Part shown: in pieces, positions 17,250 to 25,915 of the stretch
Layout of the letters: every line of letters starts with the position of its first letter
How positions within the stretch are numbered: the stretch's first letter is position 1
Assembly: GCA_951812825.1 (NCBI GenBank)
Contig: OX638324.1
Location: forward strand, 2,395,141 to 2,459,140
DNA length: 64,000 nt
From: an uncultured Dehalococcoidia bacterium
GTDB taxonomy: Bacteria > Chloroflexota > Dehalococcoidia > Lucifugimonadales > GCA-2712585
Direction: 5' to 3'
Program-made: the position numbers and the translations under genes
Notes under the pieces: model-generated
Databases searched by the model: none
Seen by the model: only the letters and a program-made list of their open reading frames with translations
What the model was told of the DNA's origin: nothing

Positions 17250-17737
17250 TTAAGTCCCCTTCCAAAGTGGGTTTCCAGATGGCCCAGCAACGCTCGCCTG
17301 GCGGCATCCACGTCGTCGGCCTCCAGAACGTGAACGTACATGTACTGCCCGTCGTCGGAGAAATCGACGGTGATGGTACCCGGCGTCAGAGTGATCGAAT
17401 TGGCAACGATGGTCTGCTCCAGCTCCCCAATTTCGCCGACGTAGACCTTCAGGACGGCCGGACGAACGGGCCGCCTGAAATCGATGATGAGTCGGGCAAC
17501 CCTTACGTTGGAAATCGCCACCGTCCAGAAGTAGCGGACGATGCCAAAAACCGCGGAGATGGGGTCCTTCCATCCGCCCCAACCTTTGTCGAAAATCGTG
17601 GACAGAAGACCCTTCCGGAGGTAGAAATACAGCAGAACAGCCATGAAGACACCCGCCAAGGCCGCCACCCACTGAAGGGTGCTGCCAAGGAAGACCCAGA
17701 AGGCTGCGGCGAGAAGGATGAAGATAAGCGCTCTCAT
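17231..17737 (-). CDS. mrpE: Mrp-type cation/proton antiporter subunit E
   Basis: 168 aa with two N-terminal membrane segments and a hydrophilic C-terminal domain containing LEQTIVANSITLTPGTITVD, the conserved MrpE motif. Starts 9 bases after mrpD. Confidence 0.93.
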   Translation of the reverse strand: MRALIFILLAAAFWVFLGSTLQWVAALAGVFMAVLLYFYLRKGLLSTIFDKGWGGWKDPISAVFGIVRYFWTVAISNVRVARLIIDFRRPVRPAVLKVYVGEIGELEQTIVANSITLTPGTITVDFSDDGQYMYVHVLEADDVDAARRALLGHLETHFGRGLKWWKSP

Positions 17738-17746
17738 GGTATTTCG

Positions 17747-19252
17747 CTATTCTAGCAGGGCCGGATTCACAGCGTCGACGTACTGAGTCGGGTCGAGAAG
17801 CTGCTGCGCCGCCTCTGACGTTATGTCATGCAGACCGGCTGCGGCCACCGCTAGGACCACCGTCGCAGAGGCGACGACGGCTATCGGAACGGCGTAGAGA
17901 TAGGCCGTCGAGAGGGCGGTGGATTCTCGGTTATTCCTCTTGTCTTCGCCCCAGAAGACCGACTGCCAAATCCTGAACATCGCGAACAGGGTCAGCAGAC
18001 TTCCCACCAGGGCAACGCCGGCTAAGGTATAAGCGGCGGGGTTGTTCAGCCTCAACGCCGACTCCAGAATGGCCAGCTTGCCCCAGAAACCGCTCAGGGG
18101 CGGAATGCCCCCCAGCGACATGGCGGGCACCAGGAACAGGGCCGAAAGGAGCGGGTAAGCCCGAGCCAGTCCTCCCAACCGGGAAATATTGCCTGTACCC
18201 CGCAGCTTCTCTACGGCGGCGGCAACGGAGAATAGGGCCGCCTTCGCCGGCATATACTGGAGCATGAAGAAGATGGCGGCTCCCACCGAAGCCGTGGTGA
18301 ACAGGGCAAGCCCCATGATCATGTAGCCCACCTGGCTGATGATGTCCCACGTCAGGATTGATCGGATGTCCCTCTGCGCCACGGCGCCCAGCGCGCCCAG
18401 CACGATGCTCAACCCCGCCATGACAAAAAGCAGGGGTTGAACGTAATCCTGGTCGTGGCCCAGCACCAGCGTGAAGACCCGAATCATGCTGTAGACGCCA
18501 ACCTTGGTAAGCACCGCGCCAAAGAAAACGGCTACTCCGCTGGGAAGCTGGGCATAGGCGCCGGGCAACCAGAAATGGAACGGAATCAGCGCCGCCTTGA
18601 TTCCGAAGGCCGCCATCAGCAACGCTGCTACGGCCGTCACCACTGCGCCGTTTTCGGCGCTTTCCGCGCGAATCGCTAGATGCGCCATGTTGAGGGTGCC
18701 CAACTCCCCGTACAGCAGCCCGATGCCCATCAGCAGGAAAGTTGAGCCGATGACGTTTATCACCACGTACTTGAAGGCCGCTTCTGTCCTGAGCCTACCC
18801 GCGCCGATGGCTATGAGCGCGTATGAGGCCAGCAGCGTCACTTCGAAGAACACGAACAGGTTGAAGATGTCTCCCGTCATGAACGCTCCGTTTACCCCGG
18901 CAAGCAGGAACAGCATGAAGGGCAGGATGTACTTCCGCTCCGCAAGGTCTTGAGAGAGCATTACCACGGCGAGGGATACCACGGCGACCAGCGAAGCTGC
19001 GACTACTGTTCCGGTGCTGAACAGGTCTGCCACCAGTACAATGCCAAAGGGCCCCGGCCAGTCCCCCAGGTTCGTAGCCTGGATTCCCTCACGCTGCACC
19101 ATGAAGAGGGTATGGAAGGCCAGCCCCAACACGATAAGCCCCACAGCCAAGGCCACCCATCCGCCTACCCTGGGCCGCGTCCATGGGGCGACGAGCAGAA
19201 CGGCCCCCGCCAGCGGGACCAGCACCGGCGCTACCAGCAGGAAATCCGTCAT
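17747..19252 (-). CDS. mrpD: Mrp-type cation/proton antiporter subunit D (NuoN/M-like)
   Basis: 501 aa, about 14 membrane segments, homologous to the proton-pumping NuoM/NuoN subunits of complex I. Visible features are FFEVTLLASYALIAIGAGR with the membrane glutamate, GIKAALIPFHFWLPGAYAQL with the channel lysine, and LTKVGVYSMIR with a second lysine. These acidic and basic residues form the ion path. It overlaps mrpC by 4 bases (ATGA type). Confidence 0.95.
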   Translation of the reverse strand: MTDFLLVAPVLVPLAGAVLLVAPWTRPRVGGWVALAVGLIVLGLAFHTLFMVQREGIQATNLGDWPGPFGIVLVADLFSTGTVVAASLVAVVSLAVVMLSQDLAERKYILPFMLFLLAGVNGAFMTGDIFNLFVFFEVTLLASYALIAIGAGRLRTEAAFKYVVINVIGSTFLLMGIGLLYGELGTLNMAHLAIRAESAENGAVVTAVAALLMAAFGIKAALIPFHFWLPGAYAQLPSGVAVFFGAVLTKVGVYSMIRVFTLVLGHDQDYVQPLLFVMAGLSIVLGALGAVAQRDIRSILTWDIISQVGYMIMGLALFTTASVGAAIFFMLQYMPAKAALFSVAAAVEKLRGTGNISRLGGLARAYPLLSALFLVPAMSLGGIPPLSGFWGKLAILESALRLNNPAAYTLAGVALVGSLLTLFAMFRIWQSVFWGEDKRNNRESTALSTAYLYAVPIAVVASATVVLAVAAAGLHDITSEAAQQLLDPTQYVDAVNPALLE

Positions 19253-19590
19253 CCCTTCAGGTTCCTCATCTCGTCAACGTCGTCGGAACCCATCACCTTG
19301 TGGGTGCGAACGGCCAGCGTCAGCAGGAATGCGGCGATCCCGAATCCGATTACGATGGCCGTCAGAATCAGCGCCTGCACCAGCGGATCAGCGAAACCCC
19401 CGATAGCGGCCCCCTTCTCCGCGATGGGCGAACCGCCCTTGGTGAGCTTGCCCACGACGAAGATGGTCAGGTTAGCGGCGTGGGAGAGCAGCAGAAGCCC
19501 GACGACAATCTTGAATACGCTCCGCTGCAGAAGCAGGAACAGCCCGCCTCCGGCCAAAACACCTATCGCCATGGAAAGGGGAATCTCCAT
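19249..19590 (-). CDS. mrpC: Mrp-type cation/proton antiporter subunit C (NuoK-like)
   Basis: 113 aa with three membrane segments, homologous to NuoK: FKIVVGLLLLSHAANLTIFV and DPLVQALILTAIVIGFGIAA. It overlaps its neighbours on both sides by 1 and 4 bases. Confidence 0.95.
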   Translation of the reverse strand: MEIPLSMAIGVLAGGGLFLLLQRSVFKIVVGLLLLSHAANLTIFVVGKLTKGGSPIAEKGAAIGGFADPLVQALILTAIVIGFGIAAFLLTLAVRTHKVMGSDDVDEMRNLKG

Positions 19591-20219
19591 TATTTCCCCC
19601 CCTCAACAGAGACTATCGACCTGTCGGATTTCATCGGTTCCTGCTCGACCGGTTCCTGCGTAGTAATAGACTCGTCGGCGTCAGCCTCAGCAACCACATC
19701 CTCATTGTCTGCTTCTGCGACATTCTCCGGTTCGTCATCGCCCGTGACCTCGGGATCGGCCGTCTTACCGTCCGATGGCGACTCTTCCTTCTCGTCTTCA
19801 TCGTCCTGGGCCAGAGCCAGCACCGCCGTCATCACCCCTGCCGCCACCAGCAGAAATATACCGAAGTCGAAGAGCTGCGCCAGCGCAAACTCCATCTTCG
19901 CTCCCAGTACGGGAACGTCAAGCGTGGCGTGGAAGCTAGTAAGGAAGGGGTATCCCGCCGCAAGGGGCGCCGTCGCCGCAATTATGGCGATGACGAATCC
20001 CAACGCTACAATTCGTTCGTAGGGGAGCTTCAGAAACCTGGGCACGCCTTCCGGCCCGTGGGCGATGAACTGCAGGGTGATGGCCCCGCTCATCAGTACC
20101 CCGGCTATGAATCCACCCCCCGGGTTGTTGTGTCCGCTTACCAGGAAGTAGAGCGTCAGAAGGACCGAGAATGGGAAGGTCAGCGAAGCTACGACGCGGA
20201 GTATTGGGCCTCTTATCAT
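19590..20219 (-). CDS. mrpB: Mrp-type cation/proton antiporter subunit B with long acidic tail
   Basis: 209 aa. The first 138 residues are the MnhB domain with four membrane segments and FLVSGHNNPGGGFIAGVLMS, the family signature. The last 70 residues are strongly acidic and low in complexity (many Asp/Glu, AEADNEDVVAEADADES), and are not part of normal MrpB. Charge suggests they are exposed and could bind cations; this is inference. Begins one base after mrpA. Confidence 0.93.
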   Translation of the reverse strand: MIRGPILRVVASLTFPFSVLLTLYFLVSGHNNPGGGFIAGVLMSGAITLQFIAHGPEGVPRFLKLPYERIVALGFVIAIIAATAPLAAGYPFLTSFHATLDVPVLGAKMEFALAQLFDFGIFLLVAAGVMTAVLALAQDDEDEKEESPSDGKTADPEVTGDDEPENVAEADNEDVVAEADADESITTQEPVEQEPMKSDRSIVSVEGGK

Positions 20220-20220
20220 C

Positions 20221-22548
20221 CTAGCGGCCCTCCCTCACGGCGCGGATCATGGCGAAGACGGCAAGAGCGGCCATGCCGACCACCGTAATTTCACCCAGGG
20301 TATCGAAGCCGCGGAAGTCCACCAGAATGGTGTTCACCACGTTCTTCGCCTTGGCCAGCGCTGCGCTGTTCTCCAGGAAGAAGGGCGCTATGGAGGGATG
20401 CTGAGGCGTCGAGAGCACCGCCAGAAGCAGGAACGTCACCATCACTCCAAAGGCAGCCGAGAATCCCACCTGGAGGGCCAAGACCCTCCGTGGCGCAGAG
20501 ACGTTGAACGTCTTGAGCATCTTGCTTATGCCCAGCACCAGCAGGACGACCATGAGCAGCTCCACCACCAGCTGGGTAAGGGCCAGGTCCGGCGCGCTAT
20601 ACAGGGCGAACGCTGCCGTCACCAATGCACCGATGAATCCCAACGCCAGCACCATCTCCAGAGGTCGACGGCGGAACAGCAGGAATGCGGCCCCCAGGGC
20701 CAGGAACAAGGCCAGGGCGAGGTCTATAACGCCCAGATTAGCGCCTTCTACGAGCCGTGAGAAGGGAGGCGCGCCCGTGCGGACCAGCGCCATCGCTACA
20801 AGGGCCATCGCCGCCAACACCACCACCGCAATATACCGCCGGAGGTCGCCGTTCTGGAATCGGAGATAGATTCGCGGCGCCGAACGCGTCAGGAAGATCA
20901 TCACCTGCTCGAACCCGCGCACTGCCAGTCCCCGGTGAGTCAGGCCGCGGCCGATGAACATCCATACCCGGGAGTTTATCTGCTGATAGTACATGTATAC
21001 GACGATTCCCAGGGCGATGGCTATGACGCTAAAGAGCAGGGCCAGCTTGAATCCGGCCCACAGGTGCAGTCCGGCCTTATAGGGGTGTCCCGCCAGGGCC
21101 TCCACCGCCGGAGAAATCAGCCCGCCATCGACCAGCTCTGGATAGACGCCGATGACCACCGTCACAACAGCCAGCGCTCCGGGCGCCATCACCAGCAAGT
21201 TTGGAACACTGGGGCGAATGGGCCTCGGCCCGGCGTGGCTGCCTCCAAAAGCTCCTATGAGGAACCTGAGAGAATATGCCAAGGTGACAGCGCTTCCCAG
21301 CACCAATATCCCGGCTGCGACCCAATGAAAAGCATCCACGCTATGAGGAACGTGAAGGGCGGCATCGAGAAGGGCCTCTTTGCTGACGAAGCCGCTGAAG
21401 GGCGGTATGCCCCCAAGGGACAGGGACACCACGGCGGCAACGCCGGCCAGGACGGGCATCAGGAATGCCAGTCCTTCCAGGGATCTGACCTCCCTGGAGC
21501 CGATCTCGTATTCGATAGTTCCCGCTATCAGAAAAAGCGCGCCCTTGAACACCGCATGGCTCAGAAGATGATACGTGGCGGCAGCCTCAGACACTTCCGT
21601 GCCCAGTCCATAGAGGGCCATCATCATCCCCAACTGGCTGATTGTTGAGTAAGCCAGCAGCGACTTCAGATCGTGCTGCCGCAGGGCCAGCATACCCCCA
21701 ACTATCAATGTGGCGAGGCCCAGGACTACAAGGGTCACTTCCCAGATCGGTATGCCAGCAAACACGAAAGTGAATCGGGCCACCAGAAAGATGCCGGCCT
21801 TGACCATGGTGGCCGAGTGAAGATAGGCGCTAACAGGGGTTGGAGCGACCATGGCCGAAGGGAGCCAGATGTGGAAGGGGAAGATGGCCGACTTGGTGAC
21901 GGCGCCGAGTATTATCAGGATGACGATAGGCGTCAGCAGGGGCGATTCGCGAATCTCCGACGCTCTGGCCATTACCTCACTTAACTCGAAGGTGCCCAGG
22001 GTTATGTAAATCAGCACAAACCCGGCCAGCATGGCCAAGCCGCCGAGGACGGTAATTGTCAGCGCCCTCATGGCGTTTCTTCGCGCCCTGCTGTTCTCGT
22101 CGGAAAGGCCGATGAGGAAGTAGGAGCTTATGGTGGTCATCTCCCAGAACAGGTAGAGGACGATAAGGTTTGCGGAGGTGACCAGCCCTAACATGGACCC
22201 GGCGAATATAAGCATCCAACAGTAGAACTTGAGGATGTGGGTGTGATGCCCCATGTACCGCTGGGAATAGAGAAAGATCAGCGTCCCAATCCCTGTTATG
22301 AGCAGGACGAAGAGCAGCGAATAGCCGTCGAGGATGAATGAGAGGTTAACCCCCAGATCCGGCATCCAGGCGAAGGAAAAGGTCTGGGTATTCTCCCCAA
22401 AGGACAAAGGCACCTGGGCAAGGGCAAGGCCGAACAGAGAGGCCATGACGGCGGCGGCGTAGAGACCCAGGTATCGCCGCATGAAGGAGGGAAGGAGGGG
22501 CACCGCTGCACCTGCAGCCATGGGAACGGCAAAAAAGAGGAGGGTCAT
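20221..22548 (-). CDS. mrpA: Mrp-type cation/proton antiporter subunit A (NuoL-like)
   Basis: 775 aa, first gene of the operon, about 20 membrane segments. The N-terminal two thirds is NuoL-like, with FWEMTTISSYFLIGLSDENS and the KSAIFPFHIWLPSAMVAPTP channel lysine, followed by a lysine-containing STISQLGMMMALYGLG region. The C-terminal part holds the MbhD-like and MbhE-like segments (LTQLVVELLMVVLLVLGISK), so it is a full-length MrpA. The operon mrpABCDEFG is complete and in the usual order. There is no clear ribosome site before the ATG. Confidence 0.95.
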   Translation of the reverse strand: MTLLFFAVPMAAGAAVPLLPSFMRRYLGLYAAAVMASLFGLALAQVPLSFGENTQTFSFAWMPDLGVNLSFILDGYSLLFVLLITGIGTLIFLYSQRYMGHHTHILKFYCWMLIFAGSMLGLVTSANLIVLYLFWEMTTISSYFLIGLSDENSRARRNAMRALTITVLGGLAMLAGFVLIYITLGTFELSEVMARASEIRESPLLTPIVILIILGAVTKSAIFPFHIWLPSAMVAPTPVSAYLHSATMVKAGIFLVARFTFVFAGIPIWEVTLVVLGLATLIVGGMLALRQHDLKSLLAYSTISQLGMMMALYGLGTEVSEAAATYHLLSHAVFKGALFLIAGTIEYEIGSREVRSLEGLAFLMPVLAGVAAVVSLSLGGIPPFSGFVSKEALLDAALHVPHSVDAFHWVAAGILVLGSAVTLAYSLRFLIGAFGGSHAGPRPIRPSVPNLLVMAPGALAVVTVVIGVYPELVDGGLISPAVEALAGHPYKAGLHLWAGFKLALLFSVIAIALGIVVYMYYQQINSRVWMFIGRGLTHRGLAVRGFEQVMIFLTRSAPRIYLRFQNGDLRRYIAVVVLAAMALVAMALVRTGAPPFSRLVEGANLGVIDLALALFLALGAAFLLFRRRPLEMVLALGFIGALVTAAFALYSAPDLALTQLVVELLMVVLLVLGISKMLKTFNVSAPRRVLALQVGFSAAFGVMVTFLLLAVLSTPQHPSIAPFFLENSAALAKAKNVVNTILVDFRGFDTLGEITVVGMAALAVFAMIRAVREGR

Positions 22549-22664
22549 GGGTTAGGGCGGAAAAGCAGCAAGTCGCTCTGGGAATGCAGTCTCATACCGG
22601 CCTTCAGTTTACCAGCCCAAAGCCACGAAAGGTAGCCGCCGTCCCTCTCCCTTTTCCTCTTATC

Positions 22665-22710
22665 CCCACATGTCACCCTGAGCGTAGCACAGCGAAGCCG
22701 AAGGGTCTCG
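22665..22710 (+). repeat. Dispersed CACATGTCA-CTGAG-type repeat unit
   Basis: Contains CACATGTCACCCTGAG, followed by GCGAAGCCGAAGGGTCTC. It shares its CACATGTCA-x-x-CTGAG head with the unit at 37343-37389. A non-coding dispersed repeat. Confidence 0.55.
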
Positions 22711-22790
22711 TCGCCGGGCCACGCCCAACCTTCCCAATCCTTGTTATTGGGAAAGAAGCCCCGTGCCCGCCCGTCCCCTCTCCCTCTTTT

Positions 22791-22820
22791 TTCTGAGGAG
22801 GCCCCGCGACGAAGAATCTG
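22791..22820 (+). repeat. Dispersed repeat unit, TTCTGAGGAGGCCCC type
   Basis: TTCTGAGGAGGCCCC followed by GCGACGAAGAATCTG. Identical over about 29 bases, except one position, to part of the unit at 37343-37389, 14.5 kb away. Confidence 0.7.
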
Positions 22821-22930
22821 GCGGCGGCGGAGCTCCCTTCCCACTCCTCCCTACCCTTCTTTCCCCTCCCCCGCAGAGCCTGCCTCCACTCCACCCGCAC
22901 ATCATCCCTACCACCGTCGCCCATCCCCGG

Positions 22931-22959
22931 TAGGGGCTGGTTTCAAACCGGCCCTCCCC
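22931..22959. repeat. Palindromic element GGGCTGGTTT...AAACCGGCCC
   Basis: GGGCTGGTT (22934-22942) pairs with AACCGGCCC (22946-22954) with a 3-base loop and one T-G pair. A compact hairpin with no T-tract, similar in style to intergenic REP elements. Confidence 0.5.
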
Positions 22960-23373
22960 TCCTCTGCATTTTACCAACCGCTACGCCCCCATCCCCTAAA
23001 AGTGACAACTTCCCCTTGCCGTAAACCCCCGCCCACTGCTACCATTCCGCCATGAAGAAAGCAAAACGCCTGTACATATAAGATAACCTGTATCAAACTC
23101 TTCGCCAATAAACAAAAAAAGTTCCGGAACCAACCCATTGCCGAGGAAATCATAACTTCACGCCTGTAACGGCCTCAATATCCCTCCACTGGACTTGAAA
23201 AACAAGTTGCTCCCACGCCTGGCTATCTCGAAACAATCCCCAGTTGTTTCCCCGTTGCTTTAGATAACCCATCTCAACACTCTAACCTCTCAGACGCCTG
23301 TTCCTTGACACACCCTTTCAGCGGTAAGTAACATCCACTTTCAACGTTACCATTCTTCATTCGGGGGTTAAAC

Positions 23374-24483
23374 ATGAAGAGCATCAGCATAGACCGCAGC
23401 AAGTCCCTGTCCGAACAGCCGGAGAAGGGGCACAATCGCTGGCACCCGGACATACCGCCGGTGGTGGAAGCCGACGAGGGAGAAGAGGTTGTCCTTGAGA
23501 CTATCGACGCATTGGACGGGCAGCTAAACGCCTCCAGCACCGTCGAAGACTTCGGCAGCCTGGACACAGGCGCCGTGCACCCCCTCACCGGCCCGGTGCT
23601 GGTAAAAGATGCCCAGCCCGGAGACCTGCTGGAGATCGAGTTTCTCGATGTTGTTCCCCAACCCTGGGCCTTCAGCAGCATCATTCCCGGCCTCGGCTTT
23701 CTGAGGGACATCTACACCGACCCCTTCATGGTCCACTGGAACATCGCCGATGGATGGGCCACCTCGGAGCAGATCCCCGGCGTCCGCGTTCCCGGAGCTT
23801 CCTTCATGGGCGTTTCGGGCGTCGCTCCTTCCCACGAACAGTTGAAGCATTGGACCGACAGGGAGAACGTCCTCATAGGCAAGGGTGGCATGGCCCTCCC
23901 GCCCGACGCCGGCGGCGCGGTGCCCGCCCAGGGCGCGGCGGCCGCCGACGGTCTGCGCACCTTGCCGCCCCGGGAGAACGGCGGCAACTTTGACGTGAAG
24001 CAGCTATCCAGGGGCTCCAAGCTGCTGCTTCCCGTGGCGGTGGAGGGCGCCCTCTTCTCCACTGGTGACGCCCACTTTGCCCAGGGCGACGGCGAAGTCT
24101 GCGTCACCGCTGTGGAGATGGGCGCGACGGTTTCCGTGCGCTTCAAGGTGCACAAGGGCGAGGCCTCCCGCCACAACATACGCTGGCCGCGCTTCAGCCG
24201 CGAAGACTACTTCATCGATCCCCAGTGGGCCGCCCCCCGTAACTTCATCGCCACCATGGGCATGCCCGTGACCGACGACGGCGTCAACGACGGGGAGAAT
24301 CTGACGCTGGCTTGCCGCAACGCCCTGATCAACATGATAGACCTGCTCCAAGAGCGGGGATTCACCCGCGAGCAGGCCTACGTGATCTGCAGCGTGGCCG
24401 TGGACCTGAAGATAAGCAACGTGGTAGACGTCCCCAACTACGTGGTCTCGGCGTGCCTGCCCCTCGGAATTCTGGAGGGTTAA
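23374..24483 (+). CDS. Acetamidase/formamidase family protein
   Basis: 369-aa cytoplasmic amidase of the FmdA/AmdA family, which hydrolyses formamide or acetamide to ammonia and the acid. Family features: LTGPVLVKDAQPGDLLEIEF near the N terminus, VEGALFSTGDAHFAQGDGEV with the metal-site His and Asp in the core, and CSVAVDLKISNVVDVPNYVV near the C terminus. Preferred start is the ATG at 23374 although no strong ribosome site is visible. It ends 4 bases inside the 3' end of the convergent dinB gene. Confidence 0.88.
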   Translation: MKSISIDRSKSLSEQPEKGHNRWHPDIPPVVEADEGEEVVLETIDALDGQLNASSTVEDFGSLDTGAVHPLTGPVLVKDAQPGDLLEIEFLDVVPQPWAFSSIIPGLGFLRDIYTDPFMVHWNIADGWATSEQIPGVRVPGASFMGVSGVAPSHEQLKHWTDRENVLIGKGGMALPPDAGGAVPAQGAAAADGLRTLPPRENGGNFDVKQLSRGSKLLLPVAVEGALFSTGDAHFAQGDGEVCVTAVEMGATVSVRFKVHKGEASRHNIRWPRFSREDYFIDPQWAAPRNFIATMGMPVTDDGVNDGENLTLACRNALINMIDLLQERGFTREQAYVICSVAVDLKISNVVDVPNYVVSACLPLGILEG

Positions 24484-25757
24484 GCCCGACCATCTCCTCC
24501 CTTCCCCCGGGATGAGGGAAGGTTAGAGCCTCCATCCGCGGAGGCGGGGGATGGGGGCGATTCCCTCCAGGCCCAACCGCGGCGGTCGCCCGGTTTCCTG
24601 TCTCCCAATCGCATCGCGCCCCCAGTCTGAATCGACCCGAAGCCGTACTTGCCCCGGACCTTGTCAATGACGGAAGACAGGTCGGCGAACTTCTTGTCCT
24701 GATGCTCGAAGAGGGCTATCTGACCGGCCTCGGGGACAAAGTCGGATACCGAAATGCCCAGCAGGCGGACTTTAGCCTTGCGCTGCTTGAGGGTTCGCAT
24801 GAGAATCGCCACGCCGGCATCGTAGATGCCCTGATCGTGAGAGATAGGCTGTTTAAGCGTAGTCTGGTGGGAAACGGTCTCGAAGTCATGGTATCGCACC
24901 CGCACTGACACCCGCCGGGCCTTCTTCGCCTCGCGTCTGAGGTCAGCGCACACCCGCTCCGTCAGTTGCCGCAAGAGGGGCAGCAGGAATGACAAGTCCC
25001 CCGAGTCCTCATCGAAGGTAACCTCCCGGCCGATGGACTTGGGGGCTTCGGGGCCGTCAACGGGAGCGTCATCCTCACCTCTCGCCCACAGACGCAGCAA
25101 GTCTCCGCGGGCGCCAAATACGTGACGCAATGCGGTGGACGGCGTTGCCGCCAGTTGGCCCACCAGCTTCACCCCCAGCGCCTCCTGAAGAACTTTGGCC
25201 GTCTTTACGCCCACCCCCGGCAGGTCCTCTACGGGCATGGGCGAAAGAAAATCTGCGTCTGACCCCGGAGGCACCTCCACCAGTCCGTCGGGTTTTTCCA
25301 GGTCCGACGCCACCTTTGCCGCCACCTTCGAGGAGGCTATGCCGACGGAAGCGGTAATCTTCAACTCCGACCGGATTCGACCCTTCATATCCTTCGCCGC
25401 TCTATTGAGGGTACCGTAGAGGGACTCGAAACCCGTCATGTCCACGAAAGCCTCGTCCAGGCTCAGGGGCTGCACAAAGGGCGAATAGGAGGCCAACATC
25501 CGGTGGAACTCCGCCGACACGGCGGTATATCTCTCATAGTTGCTGGACAGATAGATGGCCTGCGGACATAGACGCTGCGCCTGGGCTATGGGCATTCCCG
25601 CCCGCAGACCGTAGGGACGGGCTTCGTATGAAGCACAGGTAACGACGCCGCGCTTATGGGCGCCGACAACCACAGGCTTGCCTTCCAGCGAAGGATTATC
25701 GGCCCGCTCCACCGAAACGAAGAAGGCGTCCAGGTCTATGTGAAATATGCGTCGCAT
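24480..25757 (-). CDS. dinB: Y-family DNA polymerase IV
   Basis: Error-prone translesion polymerase, 425 aa. Catalytic motifs: FHIDLDAFFVSVE (metal-binding Asp7 and Asp9, steric region), CASYEARPYGLRAGMPIAQA, and SLDEAFVDMT with the second acidic pair. The helix-hairpin-helix (VEDLPGVGVKTAKVLQEALG) and little-finger domain follow. The last 45 residues (from about 380, ending in SPPSPASADGGSNLPSSRGK) are low complexity, and their DNA contains a repeat-like hairpin, so the true functional end is likely about residue 380. No clamp-binding motif is obvious in the tail. Confidence 0.92.
   Translation of the reverse strand: MRRIFHIDLDAFFVSVERADNPSLEGKPVVVGAHKRGVVTCASYEARPYGLRAGMPIAQAQRLCPQAIYLSSNYERYTAVSAEFHRMLASYSPFVQPLSLDEAFVDMTGFESLYGTLNRAAKDMKGRIRSELKITASVGIASSKVAAKVASDLEKPDGLVEVPPGSDADFLSPMPVEDLPGVGVKTAKVLQEALGVKLVGQLAATPSTALRHVFGARGDLLRLWARGEDDAPVDGPEAPKSIGREVTFDEDSGDLSFLLPLLRQLTERVCADLRREAKKARRVSVRVRYHDFETVSHQTTLKQPISHDQGIYDAGVAILMRTLKQRKAKVRLLGISVSDFVPEAGQIALFEHQDKKFADLSSVIDKVRGKYGFGSIQTGGAMRLGDRKPGDRRGWAWRESPPSPASADGGSNLPSSRGKGGDGRA
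24495..24556. repeat. Hairpin-containing repeat inside the 3' end of dinB
   Basis: CTTCCC (24499-24504) pairs with GGGAAG (24517-24522), then GCCTCC (24530-24535) pairs with GGAGGC (24539-24544). The sequence GATG..GGGAAGGTT is shared with the gap at 39196-39216. It probably serves as the transcription end for the convergent formamidase and dinB genes. Confidence 0.45.
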
Positions 25758-25853
25758 GGCCTATGGCCCAATGCTACCGTACATCGGTTCTCAATGCAAG
25801 TTGAATGTAGGGCGCTATAGCAAGGGCTGAATTCCCGGTTGTAGAAGCCGTTG

Positions 25854-25882
25854 TTGTCATATCGCCCACGCCGCAATATAAT
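25854..25882 (+). promoter_or_regulatory. Sigma-70-type promoter of the ilvE-plsY operon
   Basis: TTGTCA (25854-25859), 17-base spacer, TATAAT (25877-25882), followed by AGGGGGAG and the ilvE start 34 bases further on. Confidence 0.8.
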
Positions 25883-25915
25883 CAACCTAAACCTCAGCAT
25901 AGGGGGAGCATAACG

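Larger units (their letters stand above)
22549..23373. other. 825-base gene-free region rich in dispersed palindromic repeats
   Basis: No frame here resembles a protein. It holds three repeat units (22665-22710, 22791-22820, 22931-22959) of types seen elsewhere in this window. The right part (23080-23373) is AT-richer and must contain the promoter of the formamidase gene, though no clean -35/-10 pair stands out. mrpA and the formamidase gene diverge from it. Confidence 0.6.
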
